A stretch of 45,466 nt of DNA, taken from assembly GCA_024280575.1 (NCBI GenBank), contig JAJRPV010000016.1, forward strand, positions 1-45,466, given 5' to 3'. The stretch is from Campylobacterales bacterium. GTDB lineage: Bacteria; Campylobacterota; Campylobacteria; Campylobacterales; Sulfurospirillaceae. A program made the translations under genes and the position numbers. The stretch's first letter is position 1, and the number at the start of each line of letters is the position of its first letter. The notes under the pieces were generated by a model. The model was not told the DNA's origin, made no database searches, and worked only from the letters and a program-made list of their open reading frames with translations. Positions 45,439 through 45,466 of this stretch are shown in pieces.

Positions 45439-45466
45439 AGAAAATTATCTTTATAGTTTTCTCTAA
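45435..45466 (+). terminator. Hairpin at the end of the two-gene unit
   Basis: A 10-bp perfect inverted repeat TTAGAGAAAA/TTTTCTCTAA (45435-45444 with 45457-45466) has a 12-base loop. The left arm includes the stop codon of the previous gene, and the right arm is T-rich, as for a terminator. The window ends inside or just after it, so a following T run cannot be seen. Confidence 0.6.

Overview
The window is AT-rich bacterial DNA from a member of the Campylobacterota (Epsilonproteobacteria), most likely a Sulfurimonas, Sulfurovum or Sulfurospirillum type organism. The evidence is the gene order tuf-rpmG-tRNA-Trp-secE-nusG-rplKAJL-rpoB-rpoC-rpsL-rpsG-fusA, separate rpoB and rpoC genes, the low GC content and the protein sequences. 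The species is an inference; no marker here fixes it.

Layout. Bases 1-1510 are a decayed accessory patch: the tail of a ribbon-helix-helix antitoxin, two strong DNA hairpins, a gene remnant, a second antitoxin with a shifted 5' end, its ruined RelE/ParE-type toxin, and a small exported protein. Alanine racemase (alr) follows with a small partner gene. Bases 2986-16223 carry all fourteen subunits of respiratory complex I as thirteen genes. They are split into two blocks that face each other tail to tail: nuoA-B-CD-E-F on + and nuoG-H-I-J-K-L-M-N on -. Bases 16361-21916 hold a membrane-anchored small protein, phosphoglucomutase, a SulP anion transporter and an MscS-type channel.

From 39.9 kb down to 22.1 kb on the - strand lies one long gene-expression operon. 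It starts from a near-perfect sigma-70 promoter at about 39.93-39.96 kb, with four tRNA genes (Thr, Tyr, Gly, Thr) ahead of tuf. It ends at a clear intrinsic terminator behind fusA, followed by tRNA-Arg. The most unusual structure in the window is a family of roughly 80-base two-hairpin repeats. They sit, usually in tandem pairs, in five spacers of this operon, all in the same orientation. The hairpin stems vary between sites while the linker is conserved. One pair forms an open frame that joins rpoB to rpoC through overlapping stop and start codons.

Right of the operon are a HerA/DUF87-type ATPase, yaaA and an epimerase. Then come a membrane-anchored coiled coil built of IxxNxxx heptads and an apparently self-regulated pair, a ribbon-helix-helix protein plus a protein of unknown function, which I regard as a second candidate for an undescribed system.

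Sequence quality. rpoB has two single-base frameshifts, fusA has a stop at codon 28, and the antitoxin near base 570 has a shift in a run of seven A. rpoB and fusA are normally essential, so sequencing errors are the first explanation and genuine recoding the less likely one. The annotation treats rpoB and fusA as intact genes with flagged defects.
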